Shown: positions 16,600 through 25,966 of the stretch, one piece after another | Position numbering within the stretch: the first letter of the stretch is position 1 | Layout: each line of letters opens with the position of its first letter | Assembly: GCA_951812725.1 (NCBI GenBank) | Contig: OX638330.1 | Coordinates: forward strand, 3,947,405-4,011,404 | Length of the DNA: 64,000 nucleotides | Direction: 5' to 3' | Origin: an uncultured Caldilineaceae bacterium | Lineage (GTDB): Bacteria; Chloroflexota; Anaerolineae; Caldilineales; Caldilineaceae | Notes under the pieces: model-generated | Told to the model about the DNA's origin: nothing | Databases searched by the model: none | Seen by the model: only the letters and a program-made list of their open reading frames with translations | Made by a program: the position numbers and the translations under genes

Positions 16600-16889
16600 G
16601 TAACTACTTAGCCACAGCAGTTGACCAGCCAGTCTTCTTTGGAACCATTCAGGCTCTTGGTGACGCAACTGTTGTACAGCCGCCGCCATGCTCGCCAGCC
16701 GACACGTTGCGATGAAGGCACACGGTCGGTGAGGCCTGGTTTTGTAGGGGGGCGTTGCGGGGGCGCAGCCCCTGCACAAGGGAGGGCCGAAGGCCCGACC
16801 GCCCAAAATACAACAGTGAGGGGAGAAAGAACACCTTTGCTTTGCTCGCCTCGTTCAGGGTTGCGAATCAGTTGCGGCTGAGTAGTTAC
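16600..16889 (+). mobile_element. MITE copy 2, upstream of mazE
   Basis: A 290-bp copy of the element at 5411, with ends GTAACTACTTAGCC and GGCTGAGTAGTTAC. It is flanked by a perfect 8-bp target duplication GCTCAGTG (16592-16599 and 16890-16897). The interior core with the two G+C hairpins is conserved. Short frames inside it have no coding support. Its position immediately upstream of mazE (minus strand) means it separates the antitoxin gene from any original distal promoter. Confidence 0.93.
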
Positions 16890-16897
16890 GCTCAGTG

Positions 16898-17455
16898 AAA
16901 TAATCTTTGGTACCGTTGCTTTCGTAGATGCAATACGTATACCACGCGAGATGGAATCTGGCTATTTGCGCGTCCTGCCACACAGGGCCAGAAGGTATTT
17001 CATTTCTTCTTCCCCGACGCGGGCGATGTCAGGATTGCGGACTTGCGGGAACAGGTTGTAAAGCCCAACCATTATAGCAGGCGGGAGGTCGCAATAGGGT
17101 GTAAGGCCTGGGAGAGCGTGGTGAGAGACTCGAAATTTGGACTCTGTTACCTTCCTATATATAATAGCGCTTGGCGCAGAAATTGGTGAGACTTTTGACA
17201 TGCTTGCGTCTCGTCCCCTACAGATGCTTGAACTGCATAGAAGAGCTCACATTCGCCAAGACGAACTTCACCTCTTTCCTGGTCATTGCCGACTTACAAC
17301 GTCAGATCCTCCGAATGTTACAGGCACGATGGGAAAGGCCCTGCTTCTCAATATCAATGTGAGGCCAAGTTTTCGGATAAGGCCAGAACGGTTGAACGCC
17401 CGATAAAGCCTTCAGCGCGCGCTGCTGGCAGGCGGGCAAACCTTGGAGAACCGGC
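16898..17455. other. Intergenic stretch without recognised gene
   Basis: About 560 bp between the second MITE and the cyclase gene. Frames of 60-90 codons occur on both strands (for example minus 16962-17201 and plus 17137-17406), but none has a convincing ribosome site or a recognisable motif. It may hold remnants of a lost gene and the promoter of the downstream catabolic block. Confidence 0.4.
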
Positions 17456-18178
17456 ATGGGGCGTAAAGTCATTGACTTGAGCATGCCCGTACACAACGAT
17501 ATGGTGGTTTTCCCGCGGGTGACGCGGCCGACGTTGTTGATGTATGAAGATTGGGAAGGTTTTGCCAGTGGCATTGGCGCGGCGGAGCATGGTGTCACCT
17601 CTCTGACGGCACACTATTTGACCATACTAGGGGACCACGTTGGGACGCACATTGACGCGCTGAAGCACCTGGTTCCCGGCAAGCCTGGACCAGAAGGGAT
17701 TCCGATCGAGTTTTGCTACGGTGATGGCGTGCTTCTGGATTTCCGGCACAAGGAAAACGGCGCCGGCATCACGGCGGCCGACATGGAAGAGGCTGTAGGT
17801 AAGATAGGATATGAGATTAAGCCGCTTGATCTTGTGTTGATCTGGACGGGGGCAGGTAGTTACAACGATGAGGAAAGGTACCTGAGCGAGCACAGCGGCA
17901 TGACCCGCGAAGCGACATTATGGTTGATCGAACGCGGGGTGAAAGTGATGGGCATTGACGCGGTTACATTCGACCCGCCGGTATGGGCGATGTTTGAACG
18001 CAAGGAGTTTTGGGAGGCCCATCGCGTCATGAACGAGCATGAGTACTATCATGTTGAGAACCTCTGCAATCTGGAGCAGATTCCACGGACGCACGGCTTC
18101 ACGTTATCGATGCTGCCAGTGAAGTGGGTGGGATCGACGGGTGCGCCGGTGAGGGCGGTTGCCATTGTGGAGGATTGA
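17456..18178 (+). CDS. Cyclase family protein (kynurenine formamidase-like metal hydrolase)
   Basis: A 240-residue member of the cyclase/KynB-like superfamily. The metal-binding signature HxGTHxDxxxH is complete: H61, H65, D67 and H71 in GDHVGTHIDALKH. IDLSMPVHNDMVVFP opens the fold in the usual way. Relatives hydrolyse N-formylkynurenine, isatin or other amides/lactones. The ATG 17456 is preceded by GGAG. It is the first gene of a long plus-strand block and sits 179 bp before a sugar-binding protein gene, so it may act on an imported lactone or amide. Confidence 0.85.
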   Translation: MGRKVIDLSMPVHNDMVVFPRVTRPTLLMYEDWEGFASGIGAAEHGVTSLTAHYLTILGDHVGTHIDALKHLVPGKPGPEGIPIEFCYGDGVLLDFRHKENGAGITAADMEEAVGKIGYEIKPLDLVLIWTGAGSYNDEERYLSEHSGMTREATLWLIERGVKVMGIDAVTFDPPVWAMFERKEFWEAHRVMNEHEYYHVENLCNLEQIPRTHGFTLSMLPVKWVGSTGAPVRAVAIVED

Positions 18179-18357
18179 GCCGCCCACATTCGGTTGCGAG
18201 CGAGGCTTTTGTTGGGGGAAGCGTGATTTGGCCGTTGATTGCGTCGAGGTTCAATCTCAATTGGAACTATTTCTGCGGCGTATTTGGGCGGTAACATTAT
18301 CGAGTGTCTGACGGAAGACTGTCTTTTGTCTTTAACCTTCAATTCAAGGAGAAAAGC

Positions 18358-19827
18358 ATGAAAAATCTCAGTAGACGTTCCTTCCTGCAGTCAATGGGGA
18401 TGGCCGGCGCCGGTGTGGCGCTTGCGGCCTGCGCGGCTCCCGCGCCTGCGGCCCAGGATTCGGCCGGTGACGAGATGAGCGGAGAGCCAGGCATGACCGG
18501 CGACCTGCAGATCTGGGTCCAGCACTATACACCTACGGAGAGTATGGAGCAGGGCCCCAATAACCCCCTTCCCCACAACATGATCCAGGTCATCTCAGAT
18601 GAGTACATGGCGGATCATCCCGGGGCCACTATCGAGATCATCAGGAAGCCGGACAATCTGGCCTCCCACGAGTGGATCGTGACGCAGCAAGCCGGCGGCA
18701 CTATTCCTCACATCGTCTGGACGCACTCGTTCTGGACACAGGATGAGATTGACAAGAACTGGTGGATTCCGCTGGATCCGTTCTTCGAGCAGCCCAACCC
18801 TTATGTAGCGGCTGGAGACCCGGGCAGCGAGCGCTGGCTGGACCAGTTCTACGAAATTCCCACCGAGGCGAAGCGCGGGCCGGACGGCAAGCACTATGTC
18901 GTTCCGATCGACTTGGTGACGACATTCTTCTTCTTTAACCAGAACGTTTTCGATGAGCATGGTCTGTCGGCTCCGAGCACGTACGGTGAGTGGATCGAGG
19001 TGCAGGAGGCGCTGCTGGAGACAGATACAATTCCCAACGCCCGGCTGGCCTGGTACGAGTCGCAGGTTGGCGCGATGCTTTACGCCAAGAAGGACGACAT
19101 AATCAACGCTGACGGCGGCGTCGCGTCGCTGGAAGAGGTCGGCTGCGCCATGAAGAACGGGCTCTACAGCGCCACAGACCCGGAATATGGGGAATGGTTC
19201 CGGCTGGTCAAGCAGTTGATTCCCTATCTGGCGCCGGACTGGGCGGCAGAGGGTGCGGACTTCAACCGCAAGTTCCTCCAAAAAGATGTGGCTGTATTTG
19301 AAGACGGCAGTTGGCGCTTCGGCTATCTCAAGGCCGACCCGCTGGTCGATTTCGAGTGGAGCACTTTCTACGCTCCGACTATCACCGAGGCTGATTCACC
19401 GTATGCGATAGGCGAAGCGGCCCCGCCGATCGGTGGCGCCACTGCGGCCCAGTGGGCGCTGGCGACCAAGACGGAACAGGACGGAATTGTGCCGCTTGCG
19501 GTGGACTTCCTTCGCTACGTGACTGCTCCCCAGAACGCAGGCCGGATGATTTCGGAGACGGGCACGTTCCTGCCCAATATCAAGGGCGTTGACGTCAATC
19601 CCGATCTGAAGGAACCGTTGAAAGCCATCACTGAAGGGTTGGGCGAGGCCGGCATGGTAACCTATCCCGACAAGATCGGCACCGAACAGCGCGAGAAGAT
19701 TTCGGCTATCTGGACCGACTTCAAGTTGGACGTCGTAACGCAGGACGAGGCCGCAGAGAAGATCAATGAGTTGCTGCTCGAGTACGCCGACGAGGCGATT
19801 GAGAAGAATGGCTGGGATTGTGGTTAA
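18358..19827 (+). CDS. Carbohydrate ABC transporter substrate-binding lipoprotein
   Basis: A 489-residue extracellular binding protein (SBP family 1 type) from ATG 18358 with AAGGAG upstream. The signal has both a Tat-like SRRSFL (residues 5-10) and a lipobox LAAC with C24 or C25 as the lipidated residue, then an Ala/Pro linker. The mature part has features of long-chain sugar-binding proteins (IVWTHSFWTQDEI, ALATKTEQDG, APQNAGRMISETGTFLPN). It works with the permeases at 19988 and 21043. No ATPase gene lies nearby, so a shared MsmK-like ATPase elsewhere is expected. Confidence 0.9.
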   Translation: MKNLSRRSFLQSMGMAGAGVALAACAAPAPAAQDSAGDEMSGEPGMTGDLQIWVQHYTPTESMEQGPNNPLPHNMIQVISDEYMADHPGATIEIIRKPDNLASHEWIVTQQAGGTIPHIVWTHSFWTQDEIDKNWWIPLDPFFEQPNPYVAAGDPGSERWLDQFYEIPTEAKRGPDGKHYVVPIDLVTTFFFFNQNVFDEHGLSAPSTYGEWIEVQEALLETDTIPNARLAWYESQVGAMLYAKKDDIINADGGVASLEEVGCAMKNGLYSATDPEYGEWFRLVKQLIPYLAPDWAAEGADFNRKFLQKDVAVFEDGSWRFGYLKADPLVDFEWSTFYAPTITEADSPYAIGEAAPPIGGATAAQWALATKTEQDGIVPLAVDFLRYVTAPQNAGRMISETGTFLPNIKGVDVNPDLKEPLKAITEGLGEAGMVTYPDKIGTEQREKISAIWTDFKLDVVTQDEAAEKINELLLEYADEAIEKNGWDCG

Positions 19828-19857
19828 TAGTTTTTAGTAGTCAGTTTTCAGTTTTTT
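19827..19857. repeat. Heptad-type AGT repeat tract
   Basis: Directly after the binding-protein stop lies a degenerate tract of TAGTTTT/TCAGTTT-like units about seven bases apart. The same type of tract occurs at 32048, 35472, 49984 and 52638. Confidence 0.5.
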
Positions 19858-19858
19858 G

Positions 19859-19917
19859 TGAACTTCGACTTGCCGGTCGAGTTAACTGAGAACTGGAAAC
19901 TCAGAACTCGAAGTTCA
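19859..19917 (+). promoter_or_regulatory. Intercistronic stem-loop between binding protein and permease
   Basis: TCGAGTT pairs with AACTCGA and CTGAG with CTCAG around a nine-base loop; the outer arms TGAACT and AGTTCA extend the stem past an internal bulge. There is no T-run, so it looks like an mRNA-stabilising or processing hairpin rather than a terminator. Confidence 0.6.
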
Positions 19918-19987
19918 TGGGCGCAGGTGGGTTCCATGGGGCAATGCTTGTGGAGCCCACCTGCGCTGTGGAAACGGGAAAAGCGCT

Positions 19988-20953
19988 ATGACAACGGAAG
20001 AGATTCGCGCACCTGCTTCACATGCTACGGCCGCGAGACCGGCGGTACCGCAGGAAAGGCAGGCCACGCTCGGGCAACGTATCTATCGTTACCGGTTCGT
20101 TTACCTGATGCTGGTCCCCACTTTTGCGCTGCTGCTGACCTTCAACTATTACCCGGCCTTTATGGGACTATACCGGGCCTTTTTCAAATGGGACATAGGT
20201 CTGCAGCCGGAGTTTCTGGGGTTGGGGAACTTCGAGAAGCTTTTCATCAAGGATGATATTTTCCTTAAGTCGCTGCGCCATGTGAGCCTGCTCACGTCAT
20301 GGCGGGTGATCAGTGCGGTCACGTTTCCCTTCATTGTCGCTGAACTGATCTTCAATTTGCGGAGCAATGTACACAAGTACTCGTATCGCGTCCTGACGAT
20401 TCTGCCGGCGGTGGTGCCGGGCATCGTTATTTTGTTGCTGTGGCAGTTCATCTATGATGGCACGCACGGCCTTTTGAACGCCTTCCTGGAGGGGGTCGGA
20501 CTGGAGGACTGGCAGCAGCCGTGGCTGGGCAGCCCGAAGACGGCGCTTTATGCGGTGACGTTCATGGGGTTCCCGTGGGTGGGCGGTGTCACCGTGCTTA
20601 TCTATCTGGCGGGCCTGCAGGGCATCTCAGATGAGGTGATAGACAGTTCGCTGGTAGACGGATGCTCCGGTCTGCGGCGAATCTTTGCGATCGACATCCC
20701 TCTTATTCTCGGTCAGTTCAAGCTGATCATCGTGTTGGCGGTCATCGGCGGCCTGCAGGGCTGGGTAGCGGTCTTTGTGATGACAGCCGGCGGTCCGGGA
20801 ACGGCGAGTATTGTGCCCGGGCTGTGGATGTACAACAACGCCTTTTTGTGGAACAAGATGGGCTACGCTTCCGCGATCGGCATGTTTTTGTTTGTGCTGA
20901 TTATGGGTCTGACGATCTTGAATGTGAAGTTCGTCAAGACGGGTGACTATTGA
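19988..20953 (+). CDS. Carbohydrate ABC transporter permease (MalF/UgpA-like)
   Basis: A 321-residue inner-membrane permease with six predicted TM helices; the first is at about residues 37-57. The cytoplasmic EAA-type loop that docks the ATPase is SSLVDGCSGLRRIFAIDIPLI (from about residue 220), a diverged form of the EAA consensus. The N-terminal 30 residues are soluble. It follows the binding protein by 160 bp containing a hairpin and precedes the second permease by 89 bp, the standard SBP-permease-permease order. Confidence 0.9.
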   Translation: MTTEEIRAPASHATAARPAVPQERQATLGQRIYRYRFVYLMLVPTFALLLTFNYYPAFMGLYRAFFKWDIGLQPEFLGLGNFEKLFIKDDIFLKSLRHVSLLTSWRVISAVTFPFIVAELIFNLRSNVHKYSYRVLTILPAVVPGIVILLLWQFIYDGTHGLLNAFLEGVGLEDWQQPWLGSPKTALYAVTFMGFPWVGGVTVLIYLAGLQGISDEVIDSSLVDGCSGLRRIFAIDIPLILGQFKLIIVLAVIGGLQGWVAVFVMTAGGPGTASIVPGLWMYNNAFLWNKMGYASAIGMFLFVLIMGLTILNVKFVKTGDY

Positions 20954-21042
20954 GTGGTGGGCGCGAGGTTCGTGAACAGGAGTTGCCGGGGCACCGGCCA
21001 GGGATAGGATTTGGGTCACCCGGACGACAGGAGAGTTGAGCG

Positions 21043-21924
21043 ATGACAGTATTGGAAGGACAACCGCAACCGGTGCAACGTATGTCGATGGGCGCGGGCT
21101 GGCGCCGCGCTTGGCGCACGGGGGATTGGTGGCGCCACCTGGGACTGGGCGCTTTCCTGTTTTTCATGTTTCTGCCATTCATCATCACGATAATCATTTC
21201 GTTCAAGGATATTCCGCAGTTCGACCATTACCCGTTCACTGTCACGTTTCCGCTCCATCCCGATAACTATCTTGAAGCCTGGCGCATCGTCTCCCGCTAC
21301 ATTTTAAACAGCATAATCACCAGCGGCACGTCGGTGGTTGGCATGGTTATTCTGGCGGCGATTGCAGCGTGGGCGTTTGCCCGCTATCCTTTCCCGGGTA
21401 GAGATATCTTCTTTTTCGGCGTGTTGGCTCTATTGATGGTGCCTGGGGAACTTACGCTGATTCCGGCCTTCCTGCTGGTAAAGGACCTCGGTCTCCTGAA
21501 CACGCGCTGGGTGTTGATTGCCCCTTATATCGCGGGCGGGCAGGTATTTGCCATTTTCATTCTACGGCAGTTCTTCGAAGCACTGCCGGGCGAGATGTTT
21601 GAAGCGGCGAGGATTGACGGCGCCAATGAGTTGCAGGTATTCCGGCACATTGGCATCCCGCTGTCGCAGTCGATACTTGGCGTCGTCGCCATTATGCACG
21701 TACTGAGCACATGGAACGACGTTATCTGGCCCCTGGTTACACTCCGCAGTAACGAACTGATGACCCTAACCATCGGACTCTATGCATTTCGAACCGCCTG
21801 GTACACGATTTGGGGTCCTCTGATGGCGGGTTATGTAATCGCTTCGATTCCTCTCATCATTTTGTTCGCCTTCACCAGCCGCCTATTTGTGGAAGGGCTT
21901 AGCTCCGGCGCCATCAAGATGTAA
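21043..21924 (+). CDS. Carbohydrate ABC transporter permease (MalG/UgpE-like)
   Basis: A 293-residue partner permease. ATG 21043 follows AGGAGAG. Six TM helices are predicted. The EAA loop is well conserved (EAARIDGANELQVFRHIGIPL) and the terminal SSGAIKM resembles the tail of many MalG-type proteins. It forms a heterodimer with the 19988 permease. The next gene, an FtsX-type permease, begins 38 bp after its stop. Confidence 0.92.
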   Translation: MTVLEGQPQPVQRMSMGAGWRRAWRTGDWWRHLGLGAFLFFMFLPFIITIIISFKDIPQFDHYPFTVTFPLHPDNYLEAWRIVSRYILNSIITSGTSVVGMVILAAIAAWAFARYPFPGRDIFFFGVLALLMVPGELTLIPAFLLVKDLGLLNTRWVLIAPYIAGGQVFAIFILRQFFEALPGEMFEAARIDGANELQVFRHIGIPLSQSILGVVAIMHVLSTWNDVIWPLVTLRSNELMTLTIGLYAFRTAWYTIWGPLMAGYVIASIPLIILFAFTSRLFVEGLSSGAIKM

Positions 21925-21962
21925 GCTGCTTGGGAGCGCTGCGGTCTCTCCTGAATACTTCA

Positions 21963-24836
21963 ATGCGTTCCGTTTACAGCTATCTTGGCCTCTGGAGAAT
22001 TGCTCTCCGGCGATTCAGTTCCGAACCGGTTCTGACGGTTTGTCTTCTGCTCGGTTGGAGCGTTGTGGTGGCGCTGGCATCGGCGCCGCCGATGTACACT
22101 GACGCGGCCAACCGCTCCCTCTTGCAGCATGAGCTGCAGACAGTACCCAACCGCTCCGCATTCTCATTTTTTTATCACTATGTAAAAGGGTCGAGCGTCG
22201 AAGGCGCCGATTGGCAGGACTATTTTGCTCTGAACCAGTACATGGAGACTCGCTACACGCAGGATTTGGGACTCCCGTACCGGTCGGACATGCACTATGT
22301 CAAGAGCGATCTGCTGCAGGTGTTTCCGGTTCGGGACGGGGAGTACGAACTGCGGGACCAGCCTCTTTTGCGAGGCTACCTGGGCTTTATCGACCATATG
22401 GAGGAGTACGTTTCGATTGTTGAGGGCGAACTGCCGGCGCTGGATAGCAGTGCGGGAGATAGCAGCGACGAAGTCGACATCCTGGTCAGCCAGGCATTTG
22501 CGGTCGAGGCCGGACTGCAGGTAGGGGAAAGATACACACTTTTCGACCCAAGCGTGCGTTTGCCCAACGGCGCAGTTATGCGACTGGAGGTTCCGGTACG
22601 CATTGCTGGTATCTGGATTCCGCGCGCGGACGGGGGCGCCACGTGGCATCTGCCGCCGGCATCTTTCGCGAACGTCTTTCTGGTACCGAAGGAGAGATAT
22701 GTCGGGAAGATTGGGGCAATAGTTCCGCACGCGCTGACAGATGTTGGCTGGTACAGGGTGGTCAACGGCGAATCGGTACGCGCTGAGGATGTGGACAGGG
22801 TTCTGGGCAGGGTCAACTATGTCGACCGCCAGATCAAGAACCTTATTTCGACTGCATATCTAGAGCTTTCGCCTGTCTCTGCGCTGAGACGCTACCAGTT
22901 GTCAGCATCCGCCCAAGCAGTTCTCCTGCTCCTGTTCAGCATTCCCATTCTTGGGCTGGTGCTCTACTTTATTGTTCTGGTTGCCGACAGCACAGTGAAG
23001 CGCCAGCAGATAGAGATTTCGATCCTGAAAAGCCGGGGAGCAACGACGGGACAGGTCTTCTCCATCTATCTGCTCCAGGGGGTTACGCTAGGGATCGTAG
23101 CGCTGGCAGTTGGCCCGCTATTGGGTCGTGTGGTGGCGCAGTTAATAGGCGGGACGCGCTTTTTTATGACATTTGATGGGCAGTCACCGCTGCAGGTCGA
23201 GGCGACTGCGACCAGCATGACCTATACTTTTGTCGCGATCGGAGGCGCCCTTTTTGCAACCGTGCTGCCGGCGATGGGCGCGGCGCGGCTGGCGATTGTA
23301 GAGGCCAAACAGGAGATAAGCCGTCGCCAGCGCCGTACATTCTGGGAGCGCTCATACCTTGACTTTCTGCTGCTGGGCGTAGCGGGTTATGGATACTATT
23401 TGCTCAATACGCAGGGTCGGATCGCTTTTCTGCAGGCCAATGTTCCCACCGATCCGCTGGACAATCCGCTGCTATTTCTGGCGCCGGCGCTTTTTATTCT
23501 TGCGGTCGCGCTTGTAGCTGCCCGTCTTTTTCCTCTCATCGCAGCCGCTCTGAGTTTGCTGTGGTCGCGCCTGGGCGGGGTCTCGATGCTGTTGGCGTTC
23601 TATAACCTGGCACGAACGGGCAGGGTCTACACCAGTCTGCTGCTGCTGCTGATCCTGACGACAAGCCTAGGCACTTTTACAGCGTCGATGGCGCGCACGC
23701 TCGACGCGAACCTGGTGGCGCGCATTTTTTACGAGGTGGGAGCGGACGTCACCCTGACCGAAGGGGCGGCTTTGCGGATGTTACCTTCCGAAGACGGCCC
23801 TGTGGAAGAGGGGGAAGAGGAGTTTGTCTGGATAAACCTGCCTGTGGATGAGCACAGGCAAGCGCCGGGTGTAAGGGCGGCGACCCGGATTGGCGAATTC
23901 CCCGTTTCCGCGCGTGTCGGCAGCAGGCTAGTCAACGGCCGGCTCTTCGGCATCGACCGCAACCAGTTTCCGGAGGTCGCGTATTTCCGGCGGGACTTCG
24001 CTGATGCCTCGCTGGGTGCGCTAATGAATGCGCTGGCGCTGGAGTATGGCGGTGTAATTGTCAGCCAGTCGATGTTGGACACTCTTGGTCTACAGGTTGG
24101 CGACACCATCGCGCTTAGCGGGCTCGTCTCTGCCAGCAATGCGACATTTGATTTTCAGATAGTGGGGGCAATGGAATATTTTCCGACCGTCTACCCGGAG
24201 GACGGCGAATTCTTTGTTGCCAATCTGAACTACATTTTTTCGCTGCTGGGCCACGAGGTTCCATACAGGGTGTGGCTGGCCACGGAAGAAGCCATCGATC
24301 CGGAGCAGTTGACAAGTTCCTTGGATGAACTTGGTTACAGAATACTGGCGATCGAGGATGCACATTCGGAGTTGGCGGAGGAGCAGGCGCGGCCCGCGCG
24401 TGTCGGCCTGTTCGGCTTTCTTTCGGTGGGTTTCATCGCCGTCGCCATGCTGAGTGTGCTGGCGCTGGTGATATATTCGGCGCTGTCGTTTCGTCAACGA
24501 TTCATCCAGCTCGGCATTCTGCGGGCGATGGGTCTTTCAACCAGTCAGCTTGTCTTTTCGCTTGGCGGCGAACAGGTGATGGTTACGACAGCGGGCATTG
24601 CTGCCGGCAGTTACCTGGGACTTCTGAGCAGTTACCTTTTCATTCCTTTCTACCAGATAGGGTACGACCAGGCAGATTTGATCCCGCCGTTCGTCGTGCA
24701 GATAGCCTGGGACGATGTGGTGCAGTTGGTGCTAGCGATGTTGATCATGGTGTTGGCGGCCGCGGTCGGCACGCTTTGGCTGCTGATGCGGATGAAGACT
24801 TTCCAGGCCATAAAAATGGGCGAAGCGCTGGCCTGA
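21963..24836 (+). CDS. Large FtsX-type ABC transporter permease
   Basis: A 957-residue membrane protein. ATG 21963 is preferred over a TTG 33 bases earlier. A first TM at about 25-45 is followed by an extracytoplasmic domain of about 280 residues, then a TM bundle (about 310-440) with the FtsX-like KSRGATTGQVFSIYLLQG, more TM segments near 470-590, a second extracytoplasmic domain (about 600-810) and a closing FtsX domain (about 820-957) with ILRAMGLSTSQLVFSLGGEQ. This double-FtsX layout fits LolCE/MacB-like or lipoprotein-export permeases. No ATPase is adjacent. It is paralogous to the truncated gene at 1-1035. Confidence 0.82.
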   Translation: MRSVYSYLGLWRIALRRFSSEPVLTVCLLLGWSVVVALASAPPMYTDAANRSLLQHELQTVPNRSAFSFFYHYVKGSSVEGADWQDYFALNQYMETRYTQDLGLPYRSDMHYVKSDLLQVFPVRDGEYELRDQPLLRGYLGFIDHMEEYVSIVEGELPALDSSAGDSSDEVDILVSQAFAVEAGLQVGERYTLFDPSVRLPNGAVMRLEVPVRIAGIWIPRADGGATWHLPPASFANVFLVPKERYVGKIGAIVPHALTDVGWYRVVNGESVRAEDVDRVLGRVNYVDRQIKNLISTAYLELSPVSALRRYQLSASAQAVLLLLFSIPILGLVLYFIVLVADSTVKRQQIEISILKSRGATTGQVFSIYLLQGVTLGIVALAVGPLLGRVVAQLIGGTRFFMTFDGQSPLQVEATATSMTYTFVAIGGALFATVLPAMGAARLAIVEAKQEISRRQRRTFWERSYLDFLLLGVAGYGYYLLNTQGRIAFLQANVPTDPLDNPLLFLAPALFILAVALVAARLFPLIAAALSLLWSRLGGVSMLLAFYNLARTGRVYTSLLLLLILTTSLGTFTASMARTLDANLVARIFYEVGADVTLTEGAALRMLPSEDGPVEEGEEEFVWINLPVDEHRQAPGVRAATRIGEFPVSARVGSRLVNGRLFGIDRNQFPEVAYFRRDFADASLGALMNALALEYGGVIVSQSMLDTLGLQVGDTIALSGLVSASNATFDFQIVGAMEYFPTVYPEDGEFFVANLNYIFSLLGHEVPYRVWLATEEAIDPEQLTSSLDELGYRILAIEDAHSELAEEQARPARVGLFGFLSVGFIAVAMLSVLALVIYSALSFRQRFIQLGILRAMGLSTSQLVFSLGGEQVMVTTAGIAAGSYLGLLSSYLFIPFYQIGYDQADLIPPFVVQIAWDDVVQLVLAMLIMVLAAAVGTLWLLMRMKTFQAIKMGEALA

Positions 24837-24913
24837 CCGAAAGAATTACGAGCGTGGATCGATAGTCGGTGTCGCGCGAATGCAGTTGCAGACCATTAGC
24901 CATTGGAGGCATG

Positions 24914-25921
24914 ATGAAAGTCGGACTCGACGCATTAACACTCAAGGCGGTCAGTCTCGACCCGTTGGAGCTTCTGGAACTGACCAGGGCCCACAGCCTG
25001 GAGGGACTGCACTTTTCATCCAGTCTGTTAAAAGGGCGCGATGATGCCTATATTGAAACGCTGGCGGCAGAGGCAGAGGCGCAGGGACTCTTTCTTGAAT
25101 TGGCGGGTGCGGGTGTCAACCCAGGCCGGAGCGGGCGGAGCATTGCCGAGACGGTAGAGGAGTGGAAACCTCTTTTTGCGCTGGCCAAGAAGTTGAATGC
25201 ACCGATCCTGAATACCTGTTTTGGCCTGCTCAAGGAGCGTACTTTTTCGGCCCCGACATTGGCGGAACAGATCGAGTTGACCATTCAGGTTTTATGTAAG
25301 TTAAGCCTGCTCGCCGCGGATCACGACGTGATGATCACGATGGAACTCCATGTCGACCTGACTTCGCTTGAACTTGTGCATATTATTGACGAGGTGGATT
25401 CTGCCCACGTACGCGTCAACCTGGATACCGCCAACGCTTTGGGGTTGCTCGAAGATCCTGTAGACGCGGCCCGCGTGCTGGCGCCCTACGTTCATACGAC
25501 CCATTTCAAAGACACGTGCATCTACCCGACTTCGGAAGGGTACAACTGGTTGGGCGGCGCGCCTTTGGGGCGCGGCCTGGTCGATCTGCCTGAGGTCGTT
25601 GAGATTCTCTACCGGGCCAATCCGAATATCCACCTGAATATTGAAGACAGCGGGGGGTTTATCCCTATTCCGATGTATGACGAGGCCTTTCTCGAGAGTT
25701 TTACCGATCTGACGCCAGAGCGCATGGCCCGCTTTGTGCGCCATCTGTGGCGGGGGGAGCAGCAGGTTCGAGCCGGTCTCCATCCGCGCCCGGAGGAAAG
25801 CCGGGAGATTGACTGGGCCGCGGTGATTCCGGCCAGGCTTCAATATAATGTCGACTATGCACGACGTTTGCGCGACGAGACGGTGGCGCGCGTCGGGGAT
25901 GCCAAACGCGGCGAATTGTGA
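24914..25921 (+). CDS. Sugar phosphate isomerase/epimerase (xylose isomerase-like TIM barrel)
   Basis: A 335-residue AP-endonuclease-2/xylose-isomerase-like TIM barrel. GGAGG precedes tandem ATGs at 24911 and 24914; the second has better spacing. Metal-ligand positions are visible as E in TMELHVDLTS, D in VNLDTANAL, H in HTTHFKDT and E in NIEDSGG. Such enzymes epimerise or isomerise keto-sugars, or dehydrate inosose. It lies 45 bp before a Gfo/Idh/MocA gene; this pairing is typical of sugar or inositol oxidation pathways. Confidence 0.85.
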   Translation: MKVGLDALTLKAVSLDPLELLELTRAHSLEGLHFSSSLLKGRDDAYIETLAAEAEAQGLFLELAGAGVNPGRSGRSIAETVEEWKPLFALAKKLNAPILNTCFGLLKERTFSAPTLAEQIELTIQVLCKLSLLAADHDVMITMELHVDLTSLELVHIIDEVDSAHVRVNLDTANALGLLEDPVDAARVLAPYVHTTHFKDTCIYPTSEGYNWLGGAPLGRGLVDLPEVVEILYRANPNIHLNIEDSGGFIPIPMYDEAFLESFTDLTPERMARFVRHLWRGEQQVRAGLHPRPEESREIDWAAVIPARLQYNVDYARRLRDETVARVGDAKRGEL

Positions 25922-25966
25922 CTGGCTCGGGCATTAAGGCACTAACTTCCACCAGGGGAAATTCCA

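Noticed and set aside
16621..16881. Repeated ORFs (60-90 codons) inside each MITE copy on both strands
   Set aside because: They are low-complexity translations of the same non-coding repeat, without ribosome sites or conserved reading across indels.
16962..17201. 79-codon minus-strand frame
   Set aside because: No recognisable domain and no clear ribosome site. Left as intergenic.
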